From assembly GCA_032207245.1 (NCBI GenBank), contig CM063505.1:172819658-172883657 (forward strand): a DNA stretch of 64,000 nucleotides, read 5' to 3'. Source of the stretch: Pardosa pseudoannulata (lineage: Eukaryota > Arthropoda > Arachnida > Araneae > Lycosidae). Within the stretch, counting starts at the first letter, position 1. Every line of letters starts with the position of its first letter. Below the pieces are notes generated by a model. It saw only the letters and a list, made by a program, of their open reading frames with translations. It was not told the DNA's origin and did no database searches. Below, one piece after another: positions 51,630 to 63,455 of the stretch. A program made the position numbers and the translations under genes.

Positions 51630-53463
51630 TTCTATTCATTTTGAATCGGAAAATTACATTCATGATATCAATAGAATTCAAACTCCTAGACTGTCTTACC
51701 AAAACACAGCTTCCTACCAGCTTACTTGTCTAATCATAGGCCCGTTTTAAGCAAAATATAATGTAATATGAAAGCAAAATATGATTTTCACCCCATTTCA
51801 TAACCTTTTTCTATGAAATGCGAACGACTTGTAACCTATATGTCACTACATAAAGTGGCCCTCCATGGTTGATGGTTTCTACCCCTGATGTAAAGATTTA
51901 TATGTAAAGATGAAACGTATTTCTCTTAAAGTTGCATTTAGTATTAAAGAACATATATAGCATTTAAAACCTCAACAATTTGTTTTTGAAAATGTATTGT
52001 ATCTGATAGCTAAATGTTCTCTCTGCTTTATATCATAAATCGAGTAAAAATAGTCTAAATTTTAGTAAATAAAAACTATATTGAATATAGCAGCACTCAG
52101 CTATTAAGAGTAATTTGAAACCGATATTACTAAAAGCATTGTTTTCAAAATTTATGTGGATGATATCTAACTGTGTATATGTAAGTATAAATTTGATATT
52201 CGGCATGCGCATTACTCCAAAAATGGAAGAGTTAATTAACAAAGAAAAATCTTAGAAAAATATCAATCTTTGCATATTTTAAAATCTTGGTTTTACTAAA
52301 AATATTTTAATTAAAATTTTAAAAATATATAAAATACATTTAAATCTTTGAAATAGTTTTTACATTTTTCACCATTATTATTCTCAAGTCAAGTATAAAG
52401 CCTGTCTGGTAATATCGCAAAAATGTTTGATAGAATTCAGTAAATTATATACATGCAATATGTTTTATGATATAATTTAATAATATATTGTTATTAAATA
52501 CTAATTTCTATCTAATTATTTTTTAACTGGAAGACATTTTGACTTAAGTTATCAAACTCTATATTCAAGTTATATAGAGTTTCAAGATTACTTTGTTTGC
52601 TGCAAAAAATATGTACACTTCTTATATAGAAAATAGGATAGATGGAATGAAAAAACTTTCATTTTTAGACTTGTACTTGAATGTTTAAGATTATGTGTTC
52701 CCTTTGATGGTTTTTGATATTACTGATCTTTGATTTTAAGGATTATTTAATAACATTTTTTTAAAGATTTTTTTTAAGATTTATTTTTATTATTTAATTA
52801 TTTAAATAATAAAAATTGATAATCAATTAAATAATAAATAATTAATATTAAATAATTAATTGAATAATTAAACAATAATAAATATTTAATTATATTATTT
52901 TTATTATTTTATTTAAGATTTATTTTTTTAATTGTGATTACAAGAGAATTGATTGGCATAATAAAATGAATTTTTAAAAAGAAATTCTACATTAATTGGT
53001 TTAAGTAGCTTAAATGTGGAGTGGATTTAATGCTGAAATAAGACTTTGTCAAGTGTAGCACCTGCAAATCCAACATCAGCTAGTTTTTCCCCAGGAATTA
53101 CATGTCTAAAAAAATCCACATGTCCTGTTATACACACACATATGAACTCATATACACATGTATGACAGGGCCCTATCCCAGTACACAAAACAAAATTTAA
53201 GTTTTAAAAACAAGACTGTTTCTAAAACTTGAATTATGTGAAAAAGGAGGGGATGTTAGTCTAAACACAAACATTTATAAAATTAATTATTCTCTTTCTG
53301 TTTTACTGTGATTTTAGAAATTTGCTTTAGATTACATTCATGAGGAATACTATTTAAAATAGATTTCCTTATATAGTTAAAAATTTATTTTATAGTTATT
53401 ATTTTACAAATCCCATGAATGAAGATGAACGTTTATTTACTTACTTTTTAAACATATTGAGAA
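51630..53463. other. AT-rich non-coding DNA, no gene seen
   Basis: 52790-52920 is almost pure A/T with many self-complementary TTAATTATT-type words. Nothing else recognised. Confidence 0.5.
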
Positions 53464-53540
53464 CCTCCAGGGAGCAGCCTACCCTATTGGGTGTACGGCT
53501 TGCAAGTGCTGCTCTGGGGAAGAAGAGTCTACCCTGGACT
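53464..53540. repeat. GC-rich block with a stem-loop
   Basis: GAGCAGC (53472-53478) pairs with GCTGCTC (53508-53514), and ACCC/GGGT lies inside the loop. AGTC..GACT follows just downstream. It is an isolated GC-rich patch followed by an A-rich stretch (53555-53660), so it may be the 3' end of a retroposon with an A-rich tail, but no RNA polymerase III boxes were found. Confidence 0.35.
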
Positions 53541-54150
53541 CAAAGGAGTATAAAAATTTAAAATTAAAAATAAATCTACAATAAAAAAATATTGAAAAAA
53601 ATTAAATTAAAAATAAATAAAAAGTAAAATAAAAGTAAAATAAAATAAATAGAATTAATAGAAAATAAGCTGATTTTTTTAGAAGTTAATAGCAGGGGAA
53701 ACGCTGATTCGGTATGGAATCTTCTGAGATACGTTCTACTTATGTGCTGGGTATAACAATGAGAGTGCAGAGCTATAGTAATAAAGGAGTACGGAGAATA
53801 TAGACCAATTATAATAATAGGTAATAATAATTAACAATGAATAATAGCTAAAGAAAACAGCAGGTAAGGTGCCTTATATATTTCCAAATAACACTAATGC
53901 CTGGGAATAATTTTTGTAACTGCTTGGTTTGTTTTTTAAAACATGTGTTGAAGCTGAAGCATTAACTTACGCTTTTATAATATCCACAATAATAGTTTTA
54001 AACAAGCAGTATTTGGATTAAGGGCTTTGTAACAATAAGTTACATTCGATTCAGCTTTTTTTAACCTCTTCCCGTGAATCATCGTCAAATACATACCAGA
54101 ACAGGACCGGTTTGAACTAAAAAGAAACTTTGGACTTCTCCTAAACAACA
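53541..54150. other. A-rich then ordinary AT-rich DNA, no gene seen
   Basis: AAATTAAAAATAAA-type A-rich sequence to about 53660, then unremarkable DNA. Confidence 0.5.
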
Positions 54151-54390
54151 AAAGAATCCGTTGGTTTGACTTTTTTTGACTCCTCCGTTGGGGAGTGGAC
54201 CTCTGTTTCCACTCCCGAATTTTCTCCGCGGGGCAGTCGGATTTTTCTAAAGGACAATATTGTGTCCAGAAAAAAGTAGCAGGTAAACGCTGCTGGCACC
54301 CGCGGCTTGAGGGATAGACTTTCTGAGAAAAATCATCGCCATATTGTTTTTTAGGGTCGGCGCCGACTCGAGAGCAGTCTTCGATATCTA
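54151..54390. other. GC-rich block with several inverted repeats
   Basis: GGGAGTGGA (54191-54199) pairs perfectly with TCCACTCCC (54208-54216), loop 8 nt. ACAATATTGT (54254-54263) and TCGGCGCCGA (about 54357-54366) are perfect palindromes, and AGCAG/CTGCT forms a further small stem. No open frame of note. Candidates are a conserved regulatory or UTR segment, a structured RNA or a repeat fragment. Confidence 0.35.
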
Positions 54391-54581
54391 CAAATGATAA
54401 GTTGATTACAGTTGTATACCTTAGGCATTTATTTAATTATATAAATTCATTTAATCATGACATATTTGTCCCTGTGTTTATTAATGAGTATTAATTTCTT
54501 CTTTCTCAAACACTAGGCCTACATAACATTATTTTTACAGGCTTCTAATATAGTATTTTCTTGATGTACATCTTCTAAAAT

Positions 54582-55076
54582 AAGGTTTCTCAAAGTGTTT
54601 TCCTCGGAACCGTAGGTTTCCATAAGGACCCTCTAGAGTTTTCTGGAGAAATTTTTTAGACCATTGAAATTTTAAAGAAAATCCGTAAATTCAGTCTCTA
54701 AGTTTTAGCAAATTACTTATTTAGAATTAATAATAGTAACTAATACAGTAGAAGTGCAACAATATAAAGCGGAAAAGTGATGAGAATAAGTCATTCATCT
54801 CACATGCGACGGTGCAGAACAAGAAGTGGTGAAATATTTATCAATATATTATTTCGCTTGTATCATTTCATTAAAAAAATTCTTGCTTCCCCGTCACCAT
54901 TTGTAATCATTATCTAAAATTTTTTATTGCTTTATATTGTTTAGTTTTTATATTTATGTCTACTCAGTGGTAAATAACAGGCCCTTAGTTTCTCCTAAAG
55001 TAATATTGATTTCGGGGTTCTGTTGCTACAAAATTGTTAAAAAAAAAGGGTTGAATCAAAAGTTTGACATCCATTA
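54582..55076. mobile_element. Possible hAT-like MITE relic
   Basis: The left side AAGGTTTCTCAAAGTGTTTT leads into CCTCGGAACCGTAGGTTTCC, like the GGTTCTCAAAGT...GGACCCC ends common in hAT MITEs. The right side has GGGGTTCTGTTGCTACAAAA and then AAAGTTTGACATCCATTA, roughly the inverse of the left end. The match is weak, no 8-bp target duplication was confirmed, and no transposase trace remains. Confidence 0.35.
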
Positions 55077-55233
55077 ATCTAAAGTATTTTTCCATCAATC
55101 TTGGAAGAAAGTTGTAGCATACCATGAAAAACTATAACTTAAGTATGTTAACTTCTTAAGCCTTTATACCTGGGTGATCAAATTATTTTTTTAAAATTAA
55201 TGAATTTAAAATTTCATTTCTAAAAACTTAACT

Positions 55234-55404
55234 GGGGCAGAACGATGGATGCATCGATAGAAAGTTGCCTTTCGGTACCACAAGTTTGTCTGTAGGAAGT
55301 TTTGTTTGCAGGTATAATTGTTTGGCTGTAAGCAGTAGAAATCCCTCTTGTTAGGCTCGTGTAACCAAAAAAGTAGAACATAGCACTCCAAACCCAAACA
55401 AAAT
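55234..55404 (+). mobile_element. Decayed tRNA-derived SINE, copy 9, with short target duplication
   Basis: GCAGAACGATGG at the head, CTTTCGGTACCACAAGTTTG, TAAGCAGTAGAAATCCC, CTCGTGTAACCAAAAAAGTA and CATAGCACTCCAAACCCAAA follow the family order, but the B-box region is eroded. ACTTAACT flanks it at 55226-55233 and 55405-55412. Confidence 0.75.
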
Positions 55405-55412
55405 ACTTAACT

Positions 55413-56536
55413 ATTTTTAACCTGCTTCAAAAGAGAAGTTGTAGATCCTATAAAAGTTGACCACAGAATCACAGCGATCGGGGTCTGAGAATTTCCATAA
55501 AGGGAAAACCAGTATAACTGGATGGAATGACTCAAGAAGAGTGTGATTTTGAGATGGTTTGTGGTATTCGTATACGTAAACATCAAACCAAACCTTAAAA
55601 TATGACACATTAATATTTTTTTAATTATGTATCTGAGGTAAGTATTGCACAACAAAAACCACTGTTAGTAATTAACCATCCTCATTTACTGGTTTTTGAA
55701 AACATATTTAATTACGGATAAAAAGGTAGCTGTAGTTTTTAAAAACTTAATTGGAAAGGAAAAGCAGCTGAGATATCCTTGTCATCGAACAAAAATTAGC
55801 TTTTTGCTTTTTTTTAATATAGAGGTAATTATTACATTGCTTAATGTATACCGCATAAAACTGACTGTTGCTGAAAGATGTTTGTTATCTTACTAGTTTA
55901 TTTATATTTCTAGCTATGATATGTTTTGTCTTTCGATTAATGATTTTTCTTAAGGTTTTCACGAGCTCCAAACTCTATGTCCCTGTTTAACTTAAAATTA
56001 TTCTTTGCGTTGGTATATTAAAATTATGTTTATTATTATTATACGATTAAATATTCAGAAAATATAAATAAGACATTTTGTAGTATCAAGTTGCTCTTAT
56101 TCAGTGAATAAACCATAAACTATTGCATAGAGTTTAAAATCTAGTTTTACAATAATTTAAAATTTTGGACTGTTATAATTCTATATCATTAATAGATTTC
56201 TTATTAAATTTATGATTAAGACACCAATGTATATTTTTATTACAACTAATATCGTTATATGTTATTATATAAATCTTTTTTTATATAACGTTAGATGTAT
56301 AATGAATATCGCTTATTATCGCGATTACTAATTCAGCTATTCGTTTTAGGAATAAGTTAAATTGGCAGTTATCTATTTAATTGTTACTTTCTGAGTTTTG
56401 TGTTCTTTCAAGAACCATAAGGCAACTGAATTATGTCGCATTCGAGTTTTTATTTTGCATTTTCAAAGCCGTAGTCAACCTTTAGAAAAGTTGACGACAA
56501 AGGAAGCCCTTGTAGGTAGCTACGAGCAATCTTTGA
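55413..56536. other. AT-rich non-coding DNA, no gene seen
   Basis: Overlapping minus-strand frames at 55407-55655 are unrecognised. CAAACCAAACC near 55584 resembles a SINE tail, but no SINE body precedes it. Confidence 0.45.
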
Positions 56537-56900
56537 CCAGCAAAGAAAACGAAAGAGAGTAAACGCTTCCAACAAGACAAGCGTATAACAGAATTAGAGC
56601 ATTTCGCCGTGAATTATTGCCGATTCGTTTGTTTGGCCGGAGGGCGCGGCCTATTTGCCGGCCCGATGAGAGAGCAAGCACTGTGGCAAGAAGTTACCTT
56701 GCACACGCCACTAACAGTACTGATGGACTTTTATTCTTCTTGACGCTTATGTGACTTTCCTTTGTGTAATAATCTGTACGCTTATGCGGTTTTGGGAAAG
56801 CTCTTGCTACGAGTGTGAATAACCGAGAGCGGAAGCGCCTTGAGCAGAGCGATCTCGCTCTCGGAGGCTTCTCATCAGAGATACTCCAGGCTAATGATTA
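56537..56900. other. GC-rich island with open frame and hairpin, unidentified
   Basis: A plus-strand frame is open from 56537 (just after a TGA) to TGA at 56741-56743, 68 codons, with the first ATG at 56666. The minus strand carries AAG/GTAACT near 56690-56698, a good splice-donor word. Downstream, CCGAGAGCG (56823-56831) pairs with CGCTCTCGG (56856-56864). An exon on either strand or a conserved regulatory block are both possible. The translation matches nothing I know. Confidence 0.25.
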
Positions 56901-57411
56901 CGTGATACTTAATTTAAATAAGCATCGAACTGCATTGGTTCAGGAACCTTCACTCTCCACGTCATCTCAACTCAACACTTTTCTTTTCTTGTGGCTTAGG
57001 AAATGTGTCACGGTTTCGACAAAAGTCGCCTCAATACCATTTAAACATTAGGTGAAGCTATTGATGATTGCTGTCGTAAGAATAATTTCTTCCCTGAAAA
57101 GAAAAACAACATATAACGTTGCCTTCTATGTATATCAAACTTAGAATATGTATGAGGGAATACAGTTCTTTTTAACTTAGTTTAGTAAAAATTAAAAAGT
57201 AATTATGAATTGCCTTTAAACATATTCTTGACCAGTGTTTTTCAATCAAAATGTACTGCGGACTAGTAAAATGCCTATTTTTTAAAGTGGATTACTATGC
57301 GGACTACTTATTATTAATTCGTTTCTTTTATACGAAAAAAATTATATTCACTCTGTTTCTAAATGCATTCACTTCATTTGCAGACAGAAAGTTTACAGAA
57401 AATAAATGTAG

Positions 57412-57415
<4 letters not shown>

Positions 57416-57469
<54 letters not shown>
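57416..57469. repeat. (TA)n microsatellite in duplication unit 1
   Basis: About 50 bp of TA with one TG interruption, at the same relative place as the much longer tract at 58040 in unit 2. Confidence 0.95.
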
Positions 57470-57581
57470 AAGTACAGTTTTCTTCAACTTCATATTGTAT
57501 GTTTCGATGTTATTATTAATTCATGTCGACGTTACATATAAGGTGACCTTCTACATGTATTAAACTTAGAATATGTATGAG

Positions 57582-57760
57582 GTTGGTTTGGTTTGCAGCG
57601 CTCCGGTCTACTTTTTTGCAACACGAGGGTTAATGAGACCGGGACCTATTGCTTAAAGGCAATTCCGAACGGTTACGAATATCAATGCCACAGTGGGATT
57701 CGAACCCACGAACTACGGTTCCGAAGGTTAGCACCCTAACCATTCGTCCATCGTTCAGCT
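57582..57760 (-). mobile_element. tRNA-derived SINE, copy 10, minus strand, full length with target duplication
   Basis: On the minus strand: AGCTGAACGATGGACGAATG, A box TGGACGAATGG, B box GGTTCGAATCC, GTAACCGTTCGGAATTGCC, TTTAAGCAATAGGTCCCGG and a GCAAACCAAACCAA tail. Flanks are AGAATATGTATGAG (57568-57581) and AGAATATGTGTGAG (57761-57774), a 14-bp duplication with one difference. The uninterrupted counterpart in unit 1 confirms both borders. Confidence 0.95.
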
Positions 57761-58039
57761 AGAATATGTGTGAGAGAATACAGTTCTTTTAACTTGGTTT
57801 AGTACACATTAAAAAGTAATTATGAATTGCCTTTAAACATATTCTTGTCCAGTGTTTTTCAATCAAAAATGTACTGCAGATTAGTAAAATACTTATTTTT
57901 TAATGAGGTCTACTAATGACTGCTAATTGTAATTATTAATTTCTTTGTTTTAAATGAAAAAATATTATATTTAGTATGTTATTAAAAGCATTCCTTTTAT
58001 TTGCAGACTGAAAGTTTACAAAAATAAATATAAAAACAT

Positions 58040-58118
58040 TATATATATGTATATATGTATATATATATATGTGTGTGTGTGTATATATATATATGTATGT
58101 ATATATGTATATATATGT

Positions 58119-58192
<74 letters not shown>
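58040..58192. repeat. (TA)n/(TATG)n compound microsatellite in duplication unit 2
   Basis: TATG and TGTG variants up to about 58128, then a pure TA run to 58192. It is roughly three times as long as the matching tract in unit 1. Confidence 0.96.
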
Positions 58193-58197
<5 letters not shown>

Positions 58198-58272
58198 AGA
58201 ATTTTCTTACTTTATTTTTATCTTCTGTCATATTGTATGTTTCGATATTATTATTAATTCATGCCAGTCTTA

Positions 58273-58674
58273 GTTAATGAATGAAGCAATGTACTGACGA
58301 AACCAAATTACACATAATATAAATATAAATTAAATTTAAATAGTTAATTGTTTAACTAAAATAAATTTAATCAAATTTGTAAGTTCAAATATGACAATTA
58401 TGTTTCTCGAACCACTTGTTAAGAAACATATTTCCAGAGATTTGCACTGACTTAAACTTGTAAATTATTTTGCAAATATTTACCTCAGATCACAATAAAA
58501 GTATGAATATTTTTTACTTTTACCATTATGAACATTTGTGGAATTATTCAACATAGAGATGTTTTTTCTGGTTAAAATCATCTACCTGTTTAATAATTCG
58601 AACACAATTAGATATTTAAGAGTTCAAAATTATTGGTGTTCATTAGTGCGATGTAATGAATGAAGCAATGTACT
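58273..58674. repeat. 21-bp direct repeats flanking about 358 bp
   Basis: TAATGAATGAAGCAATGTAC(T) occurs at 58275-58295 and 58654-58674. The enclosed AT-rich DNA has no recognised ends. This could be a target-site duplication of an unknown insertion or a rearrangement footprint. Confidence 0.45.
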
Positions 58675-61600
58675 AATAATAATTACTAAAATGTTTTGTT
58701 ATTTTCTTAAAATATTAGAAGAATTAAGAACCTAAATGGCTCAAATCATTATCTTGACTATTTTCATAATATAAAATGAAAGATTAATCATTTAATGTCT
58801 TCCAAAATGGTTTTATAGTCGCAGAAAGAAGTGACGAAAAATGCTAATTATTTACATTTCTGGATGTAGATTTCCCACGCGTTAACGTACTTTCCACTCT
58901 CGAGTAGTGAAAATTTATATCTCATGTACAACTACCATCATTAACTACCTAATTTTGAAGATTTACAACTTTTGTACAAAATTTTGTAATTAAAACCAAA
59001 ATAAAATTGTTTGTCTGATAAGCTAGAAAATTTTATACCAAAATTCTAAAACAGAGTGTAAATGTTTGTTTAAAAAAATTAAAAAGGTGCATAAGCAAGA
59101 AATTGGGATATCCTAGTGATATTAAAAGACTGATATATTAACAAATAAAGTACATACAGCTTATAAAAGATCTATTCTAAAAATATAAAACTATCGCATA
59201 AGTTTTCGTTTAAATGTCCAAATATAACATAAAACATTTAAATTTAACTAAATAAATACAAATACATATATTTAAAACCGTAATTAATAAAGGGATAATA
59301 TTTTAAAATATGCCCAAAGTTTAAAGGGAGTTTAAATAGGAGAACAGTGTAAGACAAATTGCAAGCATATGTTGTCTTCATGTAGATATATGCGTGTATA
59401 TAAATGTGTTTAAAATTTATTTTATTTAAAAAATTAGAAGTAGTAATAATTTTTCGTTACTTTATGTTTAGTCCTATTAATTTTGCCATACAAATAAACT
59501 CTTATATTAATGCTCAAAATTTTGAGCTATAATAATGAATAACGTACGTCTTTAGGTATCTCGGTAATTCCAATATATACACAGCTTTGCTCGCAAATAC
59601 GACGTGTACAAATTTTCCATTAAAATAGATTAAACATTAGTTAATTCTCTGGTAATTCTTTAAAAAAAAAGAAGAAATTCTTACGTTTTATAGAATTTAT
59701 TTTGATTTGGTTACAAATATTATACATAATTAAACTCAAATTCCGTTTTTGAGACTTTCTTTTAACTTATGTTTCAAGTTGTTATGCCAGTTTGACATTT
59801 TCGGAATATCTGTTTCAAAATGTTGCTAATGAATGTTATATAAATCGTCTAGTTCTTTTTATAATAGTGTATGCTCTAAACTGTGAATTTTAACTACTCT
59901 TAAACGTGAATAAACAAAGTGTATAAACAAAGAAAGCATTTTTTTTAAATATAAATTATAGGTCAATAAATTATTTACTATATGGTTGTAAATTATTATA
60001 AATTGTTTATTAGCAGTTAAGTATATTTCTCCCATCGGCTTGAAATAAGTTCCAGATATCGATTCCACTAAGAGGAAGATATAAAACCCGATTAATACTC
60101 GAATATTTCATATTGATATATGTAAGTATAAATCCTGATAATAAATAATTGAAAAAAATGGATTTACACTAACACTATTTACTATACCTAATCATTTAAT
60201 GATTTCTCAATTAAATATCATGAAATTTCAGATTGATATTAACATTAAAAATTCACAAATAGTCGGCGTAATTTATAGTAACAAACGGCATGTGATGAGG
60301 TAAAAGGGCTGAAGAATTTTAAAGCTTAAAAAATTAACTTAATCTTTATTTTCCATAACTAGTAGTCGCAGGCTTTCATTTCAGTGTGTTTTACTAAGGA
60401 ACCGTAAAGTTACCTAATTTATTGTGATCCCTTGATGTTTAACTTCTTATATTTGCATCTAATTTATTCATACTTTATTCAAATCTATTCAATTAATTTT
60501 TTTATCAATTATTTTTCATTAAAAAATCTACATAAATGTAAACAGCAATAGATTTCTAGTAACAATGCATTTTAAGAAGAAATGCATTTTAGTCTGGGTT
60601 AGTAAATATCTCGATATTTAAAAAAACACTTGTTTAAAATTGGATTTTAAAAATTTAATTAAGGTTTTTGGATTCAAATAGGAATTTTTATTTTTAAATT
60701 TTGTCTCTAGATATTTAATCATTACAAATGAATTTATTTAAATAAACATAAATAAATTATAAATGAAAATGATTTTGGATGTCATATTAAGAGATACTTT
60801 TGAGAGGAATCAGATAGATAAAAATATTACTTCTAAAGGAAGGATATTTTAACGTTTTATTTACTCTGCAAATGATACTACTGGTGGCACCCTCTATTCC
60901 TGCAATAAAAAAAGCATGCTTAAGAATTTCCAAATTACGAAAAAAGTAATCTTGATTTATTAAAAGCTTTTTTATAAAAAATACCCAGATTTAAATTAGG
61001 TTTCATATCAAGGTGATATACATTAACCAATCCAGATTTCAGCTAAGGATATTTTATCTGTATTAGAATAAAAGGTAAAAACACTGTGTAATAATGACTA
61101 TTGTGAATACGTAATCATATCTTTATTTAGTACGTTATACCAGTTGGAAATTTTTGTGAATCTTTGACTGCTTCGGAATTTTGCTATTGAACGTTTCACA
61201 AGTTTTATAGTTCTTCTATCTATAAGAGCATGTATGCTGAATTGTGAATGCTAACAACTTTTTCATACTTTTAACTATAGGCGAGACTAGCTTTTACATG
61301 CAAAAAACATATTTTTAATAGAAAATTCTAAGTCTGAAAAATCTTGTCTTTGTGAGAGAATTTAATCTAAGGATTGTTTTACAATAGTTCAAAAACTCAC
61401 TAATACCTTATCCCTTTTACTATGTCAATTCTATGATTTTATAGAACACAAACAATAGATTCATAACTCGGGAGAAAAACATTATTAGTTTTCTGCCTTT
61501 CCCAAAGGCACAGTCGAAAATTTTTCACAGGTTTAGATATCTCATAAAATTCAGGTATTTTGTTTAAAGCTCTAGAACAGAGATTTCTAACTAGCGACTA

Positions 61601-62154
61601 CTGAAATTTTTTTCAAAGTAAAATATATTCAAAGTGTCTATTCTACAATAAAATTCATAGAAATTCAATACATAACTCAACTTTTGCTTTTGTTTCATTT
61701 TTTATGATTAGCGTTAACAGAGATGGTGGTGGACATCATAAACTGATCCAAATGATCATACTTTCTAAAATTTTACTTTTATTATTGTATTATTTCAGCT
61801 TGTCATACGTTATTTTTTCTTGCTATTTGTCACGTTGAACTACATATTCTGACACTGTTGAGTGATTGTCTTCAAAATTTATTTGTTTGGAGTTTAATAA
61901 CTTTAGGCTTATTTTTAATTTCACTCCTTTATGCAGTTATAAAATAATTAATGAGCTTTAATTATTTTGCTTAAATATGAAAAAAAATCTATTTTCTATT
62001 TTGATTTCCTACTTTCTCATTTTTATCCTTACATTTAAAGTGTACAAATAATCATCCCCTCCCCCTCAAAAAAAAGAAAAATGTTTTTATAACACAGTAT
62101 GTCCAACAGTAAAACTATTGCAAAGCAATTAAAATGGATAACTTCGAATTTTAA
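58675..62154. other. Long AT-rich interval, no gene seen
   Basis: No gene, RNA gene or repeat border was recognised. A 69-codon minus-strand frame (59859-60068) is unremarkable. Confidence 0.5.
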
Positions 62155-62340
62155 TTAACACTAGATTTACGGATGTTTGATCATATACCTCTTTTTACTG
62201 AAGTGAGCCAATTTGACTCAGACAAGAAAATTGAAGTTTTTTGCAAAGATAATAGTTCGAAATTAATTTAAATGAAATACTTATTATCAAAAAATTCATA
62301 GAAAACATTTTTTACATATAAAATCTGTTTTTTAAATACA

Positions 62341-62493
62341 TTATCTGCAAACATTTCTATTACATTTAGCACAATGATTTCTACATCTGTTTCTTTTACA
62401 TGGTTGTTGAACTTGACAATTCTTCCGTGCGTTAGTAGCATGAATTTCTGTCATTGGAATCGAAGTGTTCTCGACTTCTTTTCTATATTTACT
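62341..62493 (-). pseudogene. Remnant of a piggyBac-like transposase C-terminus
   Basis: Read on the minus strand, 50 codons end at TAA (62341-62343). The last 25 residues hold six cysteines and a histidine: NC, then PCKRNRC, RNHC, AKC and NVC. piggyBac-family transposases end in a cysteine-rich zinc-binding domain of this general kind, close to the 3' terminus, and the remnant ends about 180 bp from the TIR end. Upstream coding has been lost into AT-rich DNA with stops. The alternative is a chance cysteine cluster, but position and orientation inside a TTAA-flanked element favour a real relic. Confidence 0.5.
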
Positions 62494-62724
62494 TTATACT
62501 ATACTTTATATACTTTATACTATATTTATTACTATATTTATTTATTTTCATATACATTTTGAGTCCAATTGGCTTACAACCGTGAAAATATGTATACCAC
62601 ATTCGATAATGCAAAATGAAGGGGTCTGCGGGGAAGAGGAATGAAAGTTTACATATATGTTATTATTTAACTAAAAACCAACGTATGTTTTTGAAAAGTG
62701 ATATTAAAGTTTTATATATATATA

Positions 62725-63400
62725 CTAGCTTACAGCCCGTCATATGACGGGATCAGTAAAATTTTTAATTTTCCAAAATTGTAAAGTATCTTATGAGGCA
62801 GGTAAAAAAAATGGTTTGTTTTTAGGCTGAGAATTATCTTGCAACAAAAAATAATCGATGATTCAATTTAAAACTATCACATATGTCCCTAATCTATTAT
62901 TTAAGCCAAATATAAACGAAAACTATTTAATAAATCTAAATCTAATATCAATGTAATATCTAAGATTAATGATTAAACGTATGAAAATAAGGCATAATTT
63001 AAATAATTTAAAATAAGAAATGATTCAATGAGTTGGTTAAAGGAATGACGTCATAATGCTAGAAAAATGTTATTTTTACCTATTTATTATGGGATAAATT
63101 AATAAATTTAATCGCCTGCTCTTAACCGGGGAAAATAGGAGTTGAAATAATGGCATTAAAAGCTCGAAAAGAGGGGAAGGGGTGGATTTCGAAGGTTTTA
63201 TAGAAGGCAGAATATTTCGCTGTGATATGAAGCTTAATATATCAATTTATTTTAGAATCCGATCTATAGTTTAGGAGAAGATAAACATTAATCTCTTTGA
63301 ATTTTGCTAACTATGGATGCCTCTATCCATTCCAGGTCGAACTGCTTCTTAAAATCGAGGACAGACGTACAAATAACTTAGGCTATTATTATATAGGGGA
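62725..63400 (-). mobile_element. Non-autonomous Helitron, copy 2 (676 bp), minus strand
   Basis: On the minus strand it starts TCCCCTATATAATAATAGCC and ends CTAG. The perfect palindrome CCCGTCATATGACGGG (62736-62751) lies 7 bases before the end, matching the Helitron rule of a hairpin shortly before CTRR. Its neighbours are A on the 5' side and T on the 3' side. It is collinear with copy 1 throughout and has no Rep/helicase coding. It inserted into an existing piggyBac-like element. Confidence 0.9.
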
Positions 63401-63455
63401 TAGTGATCAAATATTTAATGAGTCAAATTGGCTCGGTCCGTCAATCTAGTGTTAA

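Larger units (their letters stand above)
57109..58272. repeat. Tandem duplication (unit about 425 bp), second unit split by a SINE
   Basis: Unit 1 (about 57109-57533) and unit 2 (about 57534-58272 with insert) share TTAGAATATGTATGAGG, AAAAAGTAATTATGAATTGC, CTTTAAACATATTCTTG, CCAGTGTTTTTCAATCAAAA, a (TA)n tract and ATATTGTATGTTTCGAT. Unit 2 is interrupted by the SINE at 57582-57760. The interruption lies inside sequence that is continuous in unit 1, giving a natural empty-site control. Confidence 0.93.
62159..63451 (-). mobile_element. piggyBac-like element (about 617 bp) interrupted by a Helitron
   Basis: TTAA at 62155-62158 and 63452-63455 flank inverted termini CACTAGATTTACGGA and CACTAGATTGACGGA (14 of 15 matching). 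A second inverted block GAGCCAATTTGACTCA lies subterminally on both sides (about 62205 and 63419). A transposase-tail-like remnant is at 62341-62493. A Helitron (62725-63400) sits inside, only about 19 bp from the subterminal block. The element is a deleted copy, since a whole transposase needs much more DNA. Orientation is set by the remnant. Confidence 0.82.

Noticed and set aside
55560..55596. CAAACCAAACC near 55584 as another SINE copy
   Set aside because: Only the tail-like word is present; no SINE body precedes it on either strand.
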